Notes: a model not told the origin generated them from the sequence alone. A stretch of 64,000 nt of DNA from Synechococcus sp. WH 5701 (GCF_000153045.1 NZ_CH724160.1:559142-623141), one strand, 5' to 3'; positions 20,405 to 29,585 are shown, counted from the first letter of the stretch. Program-made: numbers and translations.

Positions 20405-20941
20405 TCAGGGGCCGGCGGGCCGGGAGCGGCGCCGCAGCTCCTCCAGCTCCTGGCGCGACTCGAAATCGGCCCAGGCGCGCTCCAGGTCGGGACCGGTCGC
20501 TGGGTCGCCCACTGGTTCTCTGGCGGGCTGGCCGGAGGGCTTGGGGCGGGCCTGCTGTCGCTGCTCCAGCTCCTGCAACTCCTGCTCCACCCGGGCGAAT
20601 TCCTTGCCCAGCTCCCCCAGCAGCTGCCAGCGGTCGCGCCCCTGGCCCATCAGCTGACCCTGATGGGCCTCGGCCCGTCCAGCCAGCTCCTGGGCACCGG
20701 CGGCCCTCGCCCGCCGCACCCGCTCCTGCCACTGGGTGATCTCGCCGGCGATCTGCAGCAAGGCCTGGCGCAGCTGCTCGGCCTGGGCCTGGATCTGCAG
20801 GCGCCGCCGGCGCAGGCGACGTTGGCGCTCCAGCAGCTCCTCCAGCTCCAGCAGCTCCTGCTGGCCTGGATGGCTGCCGAGGAAGGCCTCCAGCTGCTGC
20901 TCCAGCTGCGACTCCAACTGCTCGAACCAGCTGCTGCTCAT
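20405..20941 (-). CDS. Coiled-coil 'hercynine metabolism' protein (TIGR04376 type)
   Basis: A 178-residue, highly charged helical protein: long Gln/Glu/Leu/Arg stretches (ESQLEQQLEAFLGSHPGQQE, LEELLERQRRLRRRRLQIQ) indicate coiled coils over residues 5-130, followed by a flexible Pro/Gly/Ala tail. PspA-like architecture without a membrane segment. It matches my memory of the cyanobacterial family TIGR04376, defined by its genomic link to ergothioneine genes; its biochemical role is not known. The start ATG at 20941 gives MSSSWFEQLE, the expected beginning; a longer frame to 20980 would overlap the upstream gene. Position in the operon is after egtB, egtD and the small protein. Confidence 0.75.
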   Translation of the reverse strand: MSSSWFEQLESQLEQQLEAFLGSHPGQQELLELEELLERQRRLRRRRLQIQAQAEQLRQALLQIAGEITQWQERVRRARAAGAQELAGRAEAHQGQLMGQGRDRWQLLGELGKEFARVEQELQELEQRQQARPKPSGQPAREPVGDPATGPDLERAWADFESRQELEELRRRSRPAGP

Positions 20942-20966
20942 GGGCGTGTCACGGTCAAAGGAGGGT

Positions 20967-21191
20967 TCACTCCGGGGCACGGGTGATCAGGGGGGCTTCG
21001 ATCTCTTCCTCCAGGGGCGTGATCGCCGCTTCGCGGGAGCGCAGCAGCAGCTGGGTGAGGCGGGCGATGGCCCCTTCGCCGAGATCCCGTTCACCGATGC
21101 GGTCGAAAGCCTCGCGGTAGAGCTGCTCCAGTTGCTCAATCAGGCCTTCGCGGGTCTCGCGCATCGCCCGACGCTGGTCGTCCCTGCTCAT
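20967..21191 (-). CDS. 'Hercynine metabolism' small protein (TIGR04375 type)
   Basis: A 74-residue helical, acidic protein (MSRDDQRRAMRETREGLIEQ, then LEQLYREAFDRIGERDLGEG and AIARLTQLLLRSREAAITPL). No cysteine, signal or membrane segment. It agrees with the cyanobacterial family called hercynine metabolism small protein, known only from its place beside egtB and egtD. Here it lies 21 bp after egtD and 25 bp before the coiled-coil gene on the same strand, so it is very probably co-transcribed. It may act as a partner or scaffold of the pathway enzymes; this is inference. Confidence 0.75.
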   Translation of the reverse strand: MSRDDQRRAMRETREGLIEQLEQLYREAFDRIGERDLGEGAIARLTQLLLRSREAAITPLEEEIEAPLITRAPE

Positions 21192-21212
21192 CGCCGGTCT
21201 TCTCGCTTCTGA

Positions 21213-22262
21213 TCAGATGCTGAGTCTGCCTGGTTCGGCACCTGCTGCCGCTGGTTGCAGCAGGTGCAGGCTGAAGCTGCCGTCGTCGGCGCCCCAGCGC
21301 TCCAGGGCGCGCCAACCCGCCGCCGCCGCCAGGGCGGTGAAGGCCTCCGGGCTGTACTTGTGGCTGTACTCGGTGATCAGGGCTTCGCCGGCGGCGAACC
21401 GCCAGGGTGTTCCATCGAGGCTCACCTGCTGGTCCCGCTCGCTCACCAGGGCCATGGCGATGCGGGAGTCCTGTGCCTGCCAGTGGGCCTCATAACGGAA
21501 GCTGCCGGGATCGAAGCTGCCTGCGAGCTCTCGGTTGAGCCGCACCAGCAGGTTGCGGGCGAAGGCGGCGGAGTGGCCGGCCCGGTCGTTGTAGGCCGCT
21601 TCCAGCGCCGCCGCCGAGCGCGGCTGGTCGATGCCGATCAGCAGCCGCCCATCGCTCCCCAGCAGGCGGGAGAACTGGCCCAGCAGGGTCACGGCTTCGT
21701 CGGGATCGAAGTTGCCCAGGGAGCTGCCGGGGTAGAAGCCGAGCCGCCGCTGCCCCGCCAGCAGGGGCTGCTCCGGCAGCTGCTGGAGCTGGCTGTAGTC
21801 GCAGCAGATGCCCAGCACCGGGATGCTGGGGTGGCGTTGCTGCAGGTTGCGGCACGCCTCCTGAAGATGCTCGGCGCTGATGTCAAGGGCCACGTAGGCC
21901 GGCGGGGCCAGGGCCTCCAGCAGCGGCGAGACCTTGCGGGCGCTGCCGGCGCCGAACTCCACCAGCACACCCTCGCCCATGGCCGCGGCCATGGCGGGGG
22001 CATGGCGGCTGAGCAGGGCGGTTTCAGTGCGGGTGAGGCCGTATTCCGGTTGTTCGCAGATGGCGTCGAACAGGCGGGAGCCCTCGTTGTCGTAGAGAAA
22101 CCAGGCCGGGAGCTGCTTGGGTGTGCGGCTCAGCCCCTCGATCACCAGCCGGGCCATGTCGGCCGGGGCTGGATGCAGATCGAGCATGGTGATGGCAGGG
22201 TCCGGCGACCGCGGTGCCGCTGGTGTCGCCAGCCGGGGCCTGAGGCCGGGCTGGCTGCTCAT
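21213..22262 (-). CDS. egtD: L-histidine N-alpha-methyltransferase EgtD
   Basis: Trimethylates histidine to hercynine with S-adenosylmethionine, first step of ergothioneine synthesis. Family marks: PKQLPAWFLYDNEGSRLFDA and ICEQPEYGLTRTETALL (histidine-binding region, residues about 48-82), SAM motif VEFGAGSARKV (101-111), then YVALDISAEHL and GFYPGSSLGNFDPDEA. The C-terminal EYSHKYSPEAF with a following Trp-rich end is also typical. Length of 349 residues includes an N-terminal extension of about 25. The start ATG at 22262 overlaps the egtB stop (ATGA), implying translational coupling; an internal Met at residue 26 (MLDLHPAPAD) is an alternative start. Confidence 0.95.
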   Translation of the reverse strand: MSSQPGLRPRLATPAAPRSPDPAITMLDLHPAPADMARLVIEGLSRTPKQLPAWFLYDNEGSRLFDAICEQPEYGLTRTETALLSRHAPAMAAAMGEGVLVEFGAGSARKVSPLLEALAPPAYVALDISAEHLQEACRNLQQRHPSIPVLGICCDYSQLQQLPEQPLLAGQRRLGFYPGSSLGNFDPDEAVTLLGQFSRLLGSDGRLLIGIDQPRSAAALEAAYNDRAGHSAAFARNLLVRLNRELAGSFDPGSFRYEAHWQAQDSRIAMALVSERDQQVSLDGTPWRFAAGEALITEYSHKYSPEAFTALAAAAGWRALERWGADDGSFSLHLLQPAAAGAEPGRLSI

Positions 22263-23482
22263 CGCCGCTCCTGGGCCAGGCGCAGGCCGCTGGCCATCCA
22301 GCGGCTGGCGGGCGGGAAGAAGTTGCGGTAGCTGAGGCGGCTGTGACCGGGCGGGGTGAAGTCGCTGCCGCCGCGCAGCACCATCTGGGAACTCATGAAT
22401 TTGCCGTTGTATTCACCCACTGCGCCGGCGGCTGGCGTGAAGCCCGGATAGGGACGGTAGGCGCTGGCGGTCCACTGCCACACCTGACCCTCCAGCTCCC
22501 GCAAAGCGGGGTGGCCGCCCCGGGCGGCGGATTCCCACTCGGCTTCCGTGGGCAGGCGGGCTCCGGCCCAGCGGGCGTAGGCGTCGGCCTCGAACCAGCT
22601 CAGATGCCGCACCGGCGCCTCCGGACGCAGGGGCCGCCTCCCTTCCAGGCTGAACTCCCAGCTCCAGCCGTCGTGTTCAGAGCCGCGCCAGTAGCGGGGT
22701 GCCCGCCAGCCGCGCTCCTGCACCAGGGCCCAGCCTTCGCTCATCCACAGCTCCGGCCGGCGGTACCCCCCTGCGGCAATGAAGGCCGCGAATTCGCCAT
22801 TGCGCACCAGCCGGCTGGCGATCGCATGGGGCTCCAGCCAGTGACGGTGGCGTGGCGCCTCGTTGTCGAAGTGGAAGCCGCCCTCGGGGCCCGCGCCGAT
22901 CTCCACCAGGCCGCCCGGATGCTCGATCCACTCCAGCGGCTCCGCCGCTTCACCGGGGAGCCCGGCCGGCTGGCGGTAGGCGGGCTCCAGGGGGTTACGG
23001 CTGAAGCCGTCGAGCAGATCCATCAGCAGCAGCTCCTGGTGCTGCTGTTCGTGCTGCAGCCCCAGCTCCAGCAGCTCCAGCACAGGCGCCGCCGTGGCCT
23101 GGGGTTGCCGGACCAGCCGCTCCAGCAGATCCTCCAGCCCGGCATCCACCCGCCGCCGCCAGGCCATCACCTCCCGCATCGGTGGACGGGAGAGCAGGCC
23201 CCGCTGGGGGCGGGGGTGGCGCTCGCCGATCGCGTCGTAATAGGAATTGAACAGAAAGCCCCAGCGGCTGTCGGCGGGCTCATAGCCGGGCAAGTGGGGT
23301 TGGAGCAGGAAGGTCTCGAAGAACCAGGTGGTGTGGCCGAGATGCCACTTGGGCGGGCTGGCGTCGGCCATGCCCTGCAGGCAGAGGTCTTCAGGCTCCA
23401 GATCGGCCACCAGCTCTTCGCTGCGGCGGCGGATCGTCCCCAGCCGCTCCAGCAGGGCCGCGCTTGGAGCCGCGGAAGCCAT
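22259..23482 (-). CDS. egtB: Ergothioneine biosynthesis protein EgtB (iron-dependent sulfoxide synthase)
   Basis: Non-haem iron enzyme that couples hercynine to a thiol donor with oxygen to form the sulfoxide intermediate of ergothioneine. N-terminal DinB-like domain: KWHLGHTTWFFETFLL with H47 and H50, and the metal motif H143-x3-H147-x-E149 in QHEQQHQELL. The C-terminal formylglycine-generating-enzyme-like domain shows EAPRHRHWLEPHAIASRLV, a YRRPELWMSEGW stretch, LPTEAEWESAARGG and VLRGGSDFTPPGHSRLSYRN near the end. At 407 residues it is the short bacterial EgtB type. It is the first gene of the operon and is divergent from cysK, about 100 bp away. Confidence 0.95.
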   Translation of the reverse strand: MASAAPSAALLERLGTIRRRSEELVADLEPEDLCLQGMADASPPKWHLGHTTWFFETFLLQPHLPGYEPADSRWGFLFNSYYDAIGERHPRPQRGLLSRPPMREVMAWRRRVDAGLEDLLERLVRQPQATAAPVLELLELGLQHEQQHQELLLMDLLDGFSRNPLEPAYRQPAGLPGEAAEPLEWIEHPGGLVEIGAGPEGGFHFDNEAPRHRHWLEPHAIASRLVRNGEFAAFIAAGGYRRPELWMSEGWALVQERGWRAPRYWRGSEHDGWSWEFSLEGRRPLRPEAPVRHLSWFEADAYARWAGARLPTEAEWESAARGGHPALRELEGQVWQWTASAYRPYPGFTPAAGAVGEYNGKFMSSQMVLRGGSDFTPPGHSRLSYRNFFPPASRWMASGLRLAQERR

Positions 23483-23583
23483 GGCATGGGAAACAAGCTG
23501 GGGAGGAGCCTAGTGGGGATCGGCGGTCGCGGCTGACCCCCTTACGATCGGCCACAGACCACCGTTGCGACAAAGCCGCCGCC

Positions 23584-24609
23584 ATGGGCATCCGCCAGGG
23601 ACCCTGCACCCAGGCAGGCATCAGCCAGGGTTTTGTTGAAGCCGTCGGCAACACCCCCCTGATTCGTCTGCGCCTGCTCAGCGACCTGACCGGTTGCGAG
23701 ATCCTCGGCAAGGCGGAGTTCATGAACCCCGGGGGCTCCGTCAAAGACCGCGCTGCCCTCGGCATCCTGCTGGAAGCGGAGGAGTCGGGCGCTCTGCAAC
23801 CGGGCGGCACCGTGGTCGAAGGCACGGCCGGCAACACCGGCATCGGCCTCACCCACCTCTGCAATGCCCGCGGCTACCGCAGCTTGATCGTCATCCCCGA
23901 CACCCAGTCGGCTGAGAAGATCGGGCTGCTGCGCAGCCTTGGCGCGGAGGTGCGCACCGTCCCGGCGGTGCCCTACCGCGACCCCAACAACTACGTGAAG
24001 CTCTCGGGCCGCATCGCCGCCGAAATCCCGGGTGCCATCTGGGCCAATCAGTTCGACAACCTGGCCAACCGCCGCGCCCATTACGCCAGCACCGGCCCTG
24101 AGATCTGGGAGCAGACCGGCGGCCGCATCGACGCCTGGGTGTCGGCCACCGGCACCGGCGGCACCTATGCCGGCGTGGCCCTGTTCCTGAAGGAGCGCTC
24201 CGAGCGGGTGCGCTGCGTGCTGGCCGATCCCCACGGCAGCGCCCTCCATGCCTGGGCCACCGGCGCCGGGCTGAAGGCCGAGGGCAGCTCGATCACCGAG
24301 GGCATCGGCAACAGCCGCGTCACCGCCAACCTCGAGGGGGCACCGATCGACGATGCGGTGCGCATCGACGACCAGAGCGCCCTCGAGACCATCTACCAGT
24401 TGCTCTGGCGGGAAGGGCTGTTCATGGGCGGCTCGGTGGGCATCAACGTGGCGGCGGCGGTGGAAACGGCCCGCCGGCTCGGGCCCGGCCACACGATCGT
24501 CACCGTGCTCTGCGACAGCGGTGATCGCTACCGCTCCCGCCTCTACGATGCCGACTGGCTCGCCTCCCGCGGACTGAGCCAGCCCCGCCGAGAGCGGGTT
24601 CCGGCCTGA
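23584..24609 (+). CDS. cysK: Cysteine synthase A (O-acetylserine sulfhydrylase)
   Basis: PLP enzyme that makes cysteine from O-acetylserine and sulfide. The PLP lysine is K54 in NPGGSVKDRAAL; the substrate loop VEGTAGNTGIGL (T-S-G-N-T-type, here T-A-G-N-T), GTGGTYAGVALF phosphate-binding loop and the C-terminal LCDSGDRYRSRLYD are all present. 341 residues. The frame extends upstream to 23464, but this would run over the egtB start; ATG 23584 gives the expected N terminus SQGFVEAVGNTPLIRL. Its divergent position beside ergothioneine genes is sensible because that pathway consumes a cysteine-derived thiol. The stop overlaps the start of the kinase gene by one base. Confidence 0.93.
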   Translation: MGIRQGPCTQAGISQGFVEAVGNTPLIRLRLLSDLTGCEILGKAEFMNPGGSVKDRAALGILLEAEESGALQPGGTVVEGTAGNTGIGLTHLCNARGYRSLIVIPDTQSAEKIGLLRSLGAEVRTVPAVPYRDPNNYVKLSGRIAAEIPGAIWANQFDNLANRRAHYASTGPEIWEQTGGRIDAWVSATGTGGTYAGVALFLKERSERVRCVLADPHGSALHAWATGAGLKAEGSSITEGIGNSRVTANLEGAPIDDAVRIDDQSALETIYQLLWREGLFMGGSVGINVAAAVETARRLGPGHTIVTVLCDSGDRYRSRLYDADWLASRGLSQPRRERVPA

Positions 24610-26618
24610 TGGATCCCGCTCAAACCGCCGAGCCAGGTCTGCTGATCGCGGATCGCTACCGCCTGGAGGCGGAGCTCAGCCGCAGCCCCCAGGGGGTGCT
24701 CTGGCGCGCCAGCGATCAGCTGGCCGGCGGGGCGCTGATGGCCCTGCGTCAGCTGGGTCCCGAGCAGGACCAGGAGCATTGGCGGCAGCTCTGGAGCCGC
24801 CTGCAGGGGGTGCTCCATCCCCAGATCCCCCGCATCGGTGAAGCCATTCCTCGGGGGGATGAGCTCTGGTTGGTGCGCGAGTGGCAGGGGGGACCCACCT
24901 ACAGGGAGCTGCTGGAGGCGCGGCGCGAGCGTCAGCTGGTCTTCGGGGCAGGGGAGGTGCTGCTGCTGGTGCGACAGCTGCTGCCGGTGCTGGCGGCCCT
25001 CCATGGCCAGGACCTGGTCCATGGCGACCTCAGTCCGGCCAATCTGCTGCGCCGCGACCGCGATGGCCTGCCGGTGCTGCTCGATTTCGGCCTGGTGCGC
25101 GATGGTTCCATCGAGGCTCCCGCCGGCGGGGCCACGCCCGGCTATGCGCCGGCGGAGCTGGGCCGCGGCGAACCCGTGCAGCCCTGGATGGACCTTCACG
25201 CCCTGGGGGTCGTGGCGCTGGTGCTGCTCACCGGGGATGAGCCGGCGGCCCTGCTCGATCCAACAACCCTCGCCTGGAGCTGGCCGGCTGCCGACCAGCT
25301 CGATCCGGCCCTGCGGGAGCCGCTGGAGCGGTTGCTGAGCTCCGATCCCGATCAGCGCTTTGCCACGGCGTCCCAGGCGCTGGAGGCCTTTCAGGAGCTG
25401 CCGATGCCCGAGAGCCTCGGCCCCGTGGCCCGGGCCGACCGCACCGTTGCCCTGGTGCCACCGTCTGTGCCGCCGCCAGTTGAGCCTCCCCGCGCTCCGG
25501 CTCCCACGCCGCCTGTCGCTGTTCTGCGCAGCCGCCAGCAGGTCAAGGACGAGGCCGTGGAAGGCCGGCTCTGGCCGGTGGTGATGGCCCTGGTGTTCTC
25601 GGCCGTGGTCGGCATCAGCCTGGGCTGGTGGTTGCTCGGCCGCGGCAAGGCTCCCAGCGAGGAGGTCAGGGAAACCCCCCAGCGCCCACTCACTGCCAGC
25701 TTGCCGCCTGGGGAAGTGGATCAGCGCCAGGAGTTGCTCAACCGCCTGAGGGCCCTGCAGGTCGACCGTGGCTGGTTTCTCAACCTGGTGGACGCCAACC
25801 TGATGGCCCAGTTCCCCGAGCGGGGAGGGCGACTGCCCAGTGATGCGCTGGAGGATTCCCCCCTGCGCAAGGTCTGGAATGAACTGGCGGAGGAGTGGTT
25901 GGCCCGGGTGGAGCAGCTGCCGATCGCCGTGCGCCGCAAGCTCGGCAGTTTCAGCGCCTCCGACTGGGAGGGCCAGCAGCGGCGTCTTGCCGCCCAGGGC
26001 CTGAGCGCACCGGTGCTGCGCCAGCTGGTCTCCGGCAATGCCCAGGCTCTGCTGCCGGGCCGATCCAGCATGGACATTCCACCCGAGCCCTTCCGCCAGC
26101 TCTGGTATGCCGCCGCCCAGCAGACCCTGGAGAGCCTGCGGGTCGAGCCGATTCTGGCCACCCCCGGTCAGGCCCGGGTGCAGTCGGCGGAACTGGAGGC
26201 CAACGGCGCCCGGGTGTTCCCGATTCGCATCCCCAGGGGCCACCAGCTGGTGCTGGGGGTCAATGGCTCCCCGCTGATGCAGATGAGCATCTTCGACGCC
26301 CAGGGGAATCTGCTCGAGCCCAAAGGTCCCCTGCGGGTGGTGAGCCTGGGGGTGGTGCCCGGTAATCAGGCCCAGCTGTTGATCAGCAACGAAGGTGTGG
26401 CCCCTGCCTTCATCACCCTGTCGCTGCGGGCCGACCCTCCCCCGCCTGTGCCGAGCCCGCCGGAGCCTGCTGAGCGCCCGGAGCCTGAGAGCCAGCCGGA
26501 GGAGACACCCTCCCGCCAGCAGCCGTCAGCTCCTGTCACCCCTGAGCCCGACCAGCGCCGCCCTCCCCAGCCGCAGGCGCCTTCTCCCCCGGAGAGCGTC
26601 TCGCCCCAGGCTCGCTGA
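24609..26618 (+). CDS. Degenerate Ser/Thr protein kinase-like membrane protein
   Basis: Architecture: cytoplasmic PknB-like kinase domain (residues about 15-260), Pro-rich linker, one transmembrane segment near 320-343 (WPVVMALVFSAVVGISLGW), and an extracytoplasmic part of about 325 residues with a helical region, a beta-rich pre-C-terminal domain (FPIRIPRGHQLVLGVNGSP) and a Pro/Glu-rich tail. The kinase fold keeps a catalytic-loop HGDLSPANLL (H138-G-D140) and DFG (D159), but the glycine loop is lost (ELSRSPQGVLW) and the usual ATP-binding Lys of VAxK is replaced by R47 in LMALRQL. It could be a weak kinase or a pseudokinase sensor. Its ATG overlaps the cysK stop by one base, and queC follows 39 bases after. 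Confidence 0.85.
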   Translation: MDPAQTAEPGLLIADRYRLEAELSRSPQGVLWRASDQLAGGALMALRQLGPEQDQEHWRQLWSRLQGVLHPQIPRIGEAIPRGDELWLVREWQGGPTYRELLEARRERQLVFGAGEVLLLVRQLLPVLAALHGQDLVHGDLSPANLLRRDRDGLPVLLDFGLVRDGSIEAPAGGATPGYAPAELGRGEPVQPWMDLHALGVVALVLLTGDEPAALLDPTTLAWSWPAADQLDPALREPLERLLSSDPDQRFATASQALEAFQELPMPESLGPVARADRTVALVPPSVPPPVEPPRAPAPTPPVAVLRSRQQVKDEAVEGRLWPVVMALVFSAVVGISLGWWLLGRGKAPSEEVRETPQRPLTASLPPGEVDQRQELLNRLRALQVDRGWFLNLVDANLMAQFPERGGRLPSDALEDSPLRKVWNELAEEWLARVEQLPIAVRRKLGSFSASDWEGQQRRLAAQGLSAPVLRQLVSGNAQALLPGRSSMDIPPEPFRQLWYAAAQQTLESLRVEPILATPGQARVQSAELEANGARVFPIRIPRGHQLVLGVNGSPLMQMSIFDAQGNLLEPKGPLRVVSLGVVPGNQAQLLISNEGVAPAFITLSLRADPPPPVPSPPEPAERPEPESQPEETPSRQQPSAPVTPEPDQRRPPQPQAPSPPESVSPQAR

Positions 26619-26657
26619 GCAGAGCTTCACAATGGATGTCCAAGCCCCTGCGCAGCG

Positions 26658-27389
26658 TTGATCGGCGCCATCCCTTTGCCCTCCGCCCCGGCAGCCCTGG
26701 ATCCAGGTTCTCCGGCACCGCTGGCCGTGGCCCTGCTCTCCGGCGGCCTTGATTCGGCCACGGCCGCGGCTCTGGCGATCGAGGCGGGCTACCGGGTGAT
26801 CGGTCTGTCCTTCGATTACGGCCAGCGTCACCGCCAGGAGCTGGAGGCTGCCGCCCTGCTGGCGTCCGTGCTCGGCCTGATCGAGCACCACACCATCGCC
26901 CTGAACCTGGCCGCCTGGGGCGGCTCGGCCCTCACCGATCCGGACATCGCCCTGCCCGGCGCAGGCGTGGTTGAGGGGGTGATCCCTCCCACCTATGTGC
27001 CTGGCCGGAACACGGTCTTCATCGCCCTGGGGCTCAGCCTGGCCGAGGCCCGGGGGGCCTCCCGGCTGGTGCTGGGGGTGAATGCGGTGGATTATTCGGG
27101 CTACCCCGATTGCCGTCCCGACTACCTCGCCGCGTTTCAGAGCCTGGCGGACCTGGCCAGCAAGGCCGGCCGGGAGGGCCAGGGGGCCCAGCTCTGGGCA
27201 CCGCTGCTGAGCTGGAGCAAGACCCGGATCGTTGAGGAGGCCCTGCGGCTGCGGCTGCCGATCGAGCGCACCTGGAGCTGTTATGCCGGCGGGACCGTCC
27301 CCTGCGGCCGCTGCGACAGCTGCCGCATCCGCGATGCCGCCCTGCGGGACGCCGGGCATCCCGAACTGGCCAGCCGCGGACCTGGATGA
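26658..27389 (+). CDS. queC: 7-cyano-7-deazaguanine synthase QueC
   Basis: ATP-dependent enzyme that converts 7-carboxy-7-deazaguanine to preQ0 for queuosine tRNA modification. N-terminal PP-loop [15 protein letters not shown], then [35 protein letters not shown] and [17 protein letters not shown], all diagnostic. The Zn site is formed by [19 protein letters not shown] (C-x8-C-x2-C-x2-C). 243 residues, slightly longer than usual because of a Pro/Ala-rich N terminus. Start codon is TTG at 26658; no ATG is available before the PP-loop. The stop overlaps pabB through ATGA. Confidence 0.95.
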   Translation: MIGAIPLPSAPAALDPGSPAPLAVALLSGGLDSATAAALAIEAGYRVIGLSFDYGQRHRQELEAAALLASVLGLIEHHTIALNLAAWGGSALTDPDIALPGAGVVEGVIPPTYVPGRNTVFIALGLSLAEARGASRLVLGVNAVDYSGYPDCRPDYLAAFQSLADLASKAGREGQGAQLWAPLLSWSKTRIVEEALRLRLPIERTWSCYAGGTVPCGRCDSCRIRDAALRDAGHPELASRGPG

Positions 27390-28720
27390 GCCGGGAGCGT
27401 CTGATCCGCCCCCTGCCGTGGCGGGAACCCTGGCCCCTGGTGAACCGGCTGGCCCAGCAGCGCGGCCTCGAGGGTCTGGTCTGGCTGGACGGGGATGGAA
27501 CGGCCCTGGGACGCACGTCGACCCTGGCCCTGGCGCCCCTTGAGCAGCTGGAGTGCCGGGGGCTGCCGGCTGAGGCCGGGGCCAGCGATCCCTTCGCGGC
27601 CCTGCGGCGTGTCCTGGGAGCGGGTGGGGCCTGGCTGGGCTGGCTGGGCTATGAGGCAGGAGCCTGGGTGGAGCCAGGCTCCCACTGGCGCTCTCCGGAC
27701 ACAGCCACCCTCTGGGCCGCTCGCTACGACCCGCTGCTGCGCTTCGATCTTCATGAGCGGTGTCTCTGGCTGGAGGGAGACGACCGGGGGCGGCTGCTGG
27801 ACATGGCAGTCTTGATCGAGTCATGCCCTGAAGATCCGGGTCCGGGGGAGGCTGGAGCGCTGCCTTCTCCGGGGCTGCCGCCCGGACACTGGCACTGGCA
27901 CACCACCCCGGAGGCCTTCGCAGATCAGGTAACGGCCCTGCGGGAGTGGATCGCTGCCGGGGATCTGTTCCAGGCCAATCTCACCGCCTGCCGCGAACTG
28001 CTGCTGCCACAGCCGGTCTCACCCCTGGAGCTCTACGGCCGACTGAGGCGCCATTGCCCGGCACCCTTCGGGGGGGTGGCGATCGCTTCGCTCGGCCAGG
28101 ACGGCGAGGCGGTGCTCTCCGCTTCTCCGGAGCGCTTTCTGCGTCTGCAGGGCGATGGCCGTGTGGAGACCCGTCCGATCAAGGGCACCCGGCCCCGTCA
28201 CCCGGCCGCCGAGGCCGATGCCGCCGCCGCCGCCGACCTGATCACCAGCGCCAAGGACCGGGCCGAGAACGTGATGATCGTGGATCTGCTGCGCAACGAC
28301 CTCGGCCGGGTCTGCCGCAGCGGCTCGATCGGGGTGCCGCAGCTGCTGGGGCTGGAGAGTTACCGCCAGGTGCACCATCTCACCTCCGTGGTGGAGGGAT
28401 CGCTGCGCCCGGAGGCCGATCTGGTGGACCTGCTGCGGGCCTGCTGGCCGGGCGGGTCGATCACCGGGGCCCCGAAGGTGCGCGCCTGCCAGCGCCTGGG
28501 CGCCCTGGAGCCCGTGCCCCGGGGGCCCTACTGCGGCTCCCTCTTCCTGCTCGAGGCCGATGGCCGCTTCGACAGCAACATCCTCATCCGCAGCCTGATG
28601 CTCAGGGGGCGGCGCCTGCGCGCCCATGCCGGCTGCGGCATCGTGGCCGATTCCAGCCCCGCCGCCGAGGCTGAGGAACTGGCCTGGAAACTGGATCCCC
28701 TGCTGGAGGCCCTGGCCTGA
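27386..28720 (+). CDS. pabB: Aminodeoxychorismate synthase component I (PabB)
   Basis: Converts chorismate plus ammonia to 4-amino-4-deoxychorismate for p-aminobenzoate and folate synthesis. The chorismate-binding domain in the C-terminal half includes [23 protein letters not shown] [22 protein letters not shown] with the PabB/TrpE lysine, [28 protein letters not shown] and [15 protein letters not shown]. 444 residues, a free-standing component I. The PIKGT lysine and the adjacent class IV aminotransferase gene (pabC) favour PabB over anthranilate synthase. Overlaps queC by four bases and runs into pabC. Confidence 0.92.
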   Translation: MSRERLIRPLPWREPWPLVNRLAQQRGLEGLVWLDGDGTALGRTSTLALAPLEQLECRGLPAEAGASDPFAALRRVLGAGGAWLGWLGYEAGAWVEPGSHWRSPDTATLWAARYDPLLRFDLHERCLWLEGDDRGRLLDMAVLIESCPEDPGPGEAGALPSPGLPPGHWHWHTTPEAFADQVTALREWIAAGDLFQANLTACRELLLPQPVSPLELYGRLRRHCPAPFGGVAIASLGQDGEAVLSASPERFLRLQGDGRVETRPIKGTRPRHPAAEADAAAAADLITSAKDRAENVMIVDLLRNDLGRVCRSGSIGVPQLLGLESYRQVHHLTSVVEGSLRPEADLVDLLRACWPGGSITGAPKVRACQRLGALEPVPRGPYCGSLFLLEADGRFDSNILIRSLMLRGRRLRAHAGCGIVADSSPAAEAEELAWKLDPLLEALA

Positions 28721-29535
28721 GCGCGATCGCCTGGATCGATGGACCGGACGGGGGCCGCTGGGGCGCCCCTGACCGCCTGGCGGTGCCGCTCTCGGATCGG
28801 GGCCTGAGCTTGGCCGATGGGCTGTTCGAAACGGTGCTGGTGGAGGGGGGGCGACCCCGGTTGCTGGCGCAGCACCTTCAGCGCTGGCGGCGCGGGGCGG
28901 ATGTGCTGGGGCTTGAACCCCCACCGCAGCTGGAGCGGGTGGCGGTACTGGCCCGCGAGGCGATCGAGCGCAGCGGGATCGGCTGCGGGGCCCTGCGCCT
29001 CAACTGGAGCCGGGGCGATGGCGCGCGTGGCCTCGAACCCTCGCCCGGACCTGCTCGCTTCTGGTTGCAGCTCAGTGCCGCTTGGCCTGATTTCAGCTCG
29101 GTTTCCGTGATGGTGAGCCGGCTCGAGCGACGCAATGCCGCCAGCCAGCTCAGCTCCTGCAAGACCTTTGCCTATGGAGCTTCGGTGCTGGCCCGATTGG
29201 AGGCCCAGCGGGCGGGGCAGCAGGAGGCGCTGCTGGAGAGCACGGCCGGGGGGCTCTGCTGCGGCACCAGCGCCAACCTGCTCGTGCGCCATTCCCGGGG
29301 CTGGTGGACTCCGCCCCTGGCCAGTGGCTGCCTGCCCGGGGTGATGCGGGCGAGGGCCCTGGCCCTGGGGCTGGCCCAGGAGGCTCCGGCGCCGATCGAA
29401 GCCCCTCAGTTGCGTCATGGTGCGCTGCTGATCAACAGCCTCGGCTGCCGGCCGATTCGGGCCCTGGCGGGGGAGGTGCTGCCTACCTGGCCGGAGCCGG
29501 AGCGGTTCTGGCGTGGGTTGCTCGCTGACGACTGA
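28717..29535 (+). CDS. pabC: Class IV aminotransferase, probable aminodeoxychorismate lyase PabC
   Basis: PLP enzyme expected to release pyruvate from aminodeoxychorismate to give p-aminobenzoate. Family marks: LSDRGLSLADGLFETVLV (about residues 24-41 of this model), the PLP lysine in SSCKTFAYGASVL, EALLESTAGGLCCGTSANLL and GCLPGVMRARAL. The start is unusual. Homology to the family's first strand (AIAWIDG) begins right after the pabB stop, but the frame, which opens at 28675 after a TGA, contains no ATG, GTG or TTG before GTG 28783. CTG 28717, overlapping the pabB stop as CTGA, would restore the full N terminus. If CTG is not used, the protein starts at GTG 28783 and lacks about 22 residues. 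Location after pabB supports the function. Confidence 0.85.
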   Translation: MSAIAWIDGPDGGRWGAPDRLAVPLSDRGLSLADGLFETVLVEGGRPRLLAQHLQRWRRGADVLGLEPPPQLERVAVLAREAIERSGIGCGALRLNWSRGDGARGLEPSPGPARFWLQLSAAWPDFSSVSVMVSRLERRNAASQLSSCKTFAYGASVLARLEAQRAGQQEALLESTAGGLCCGTSANLLVRHSRGWWTPPLASGCLPGVMRARALALGLAQEAPAPIEAPQLRHGALLINSLGCRPIRALAGEVLPTWPEPERFWRGLLADD

Positions 29536-29585
29536 GCCAGTGGCCATCGCCGCTGGCAGTTGTCATAGCGTCTGGTCATCAGCGG

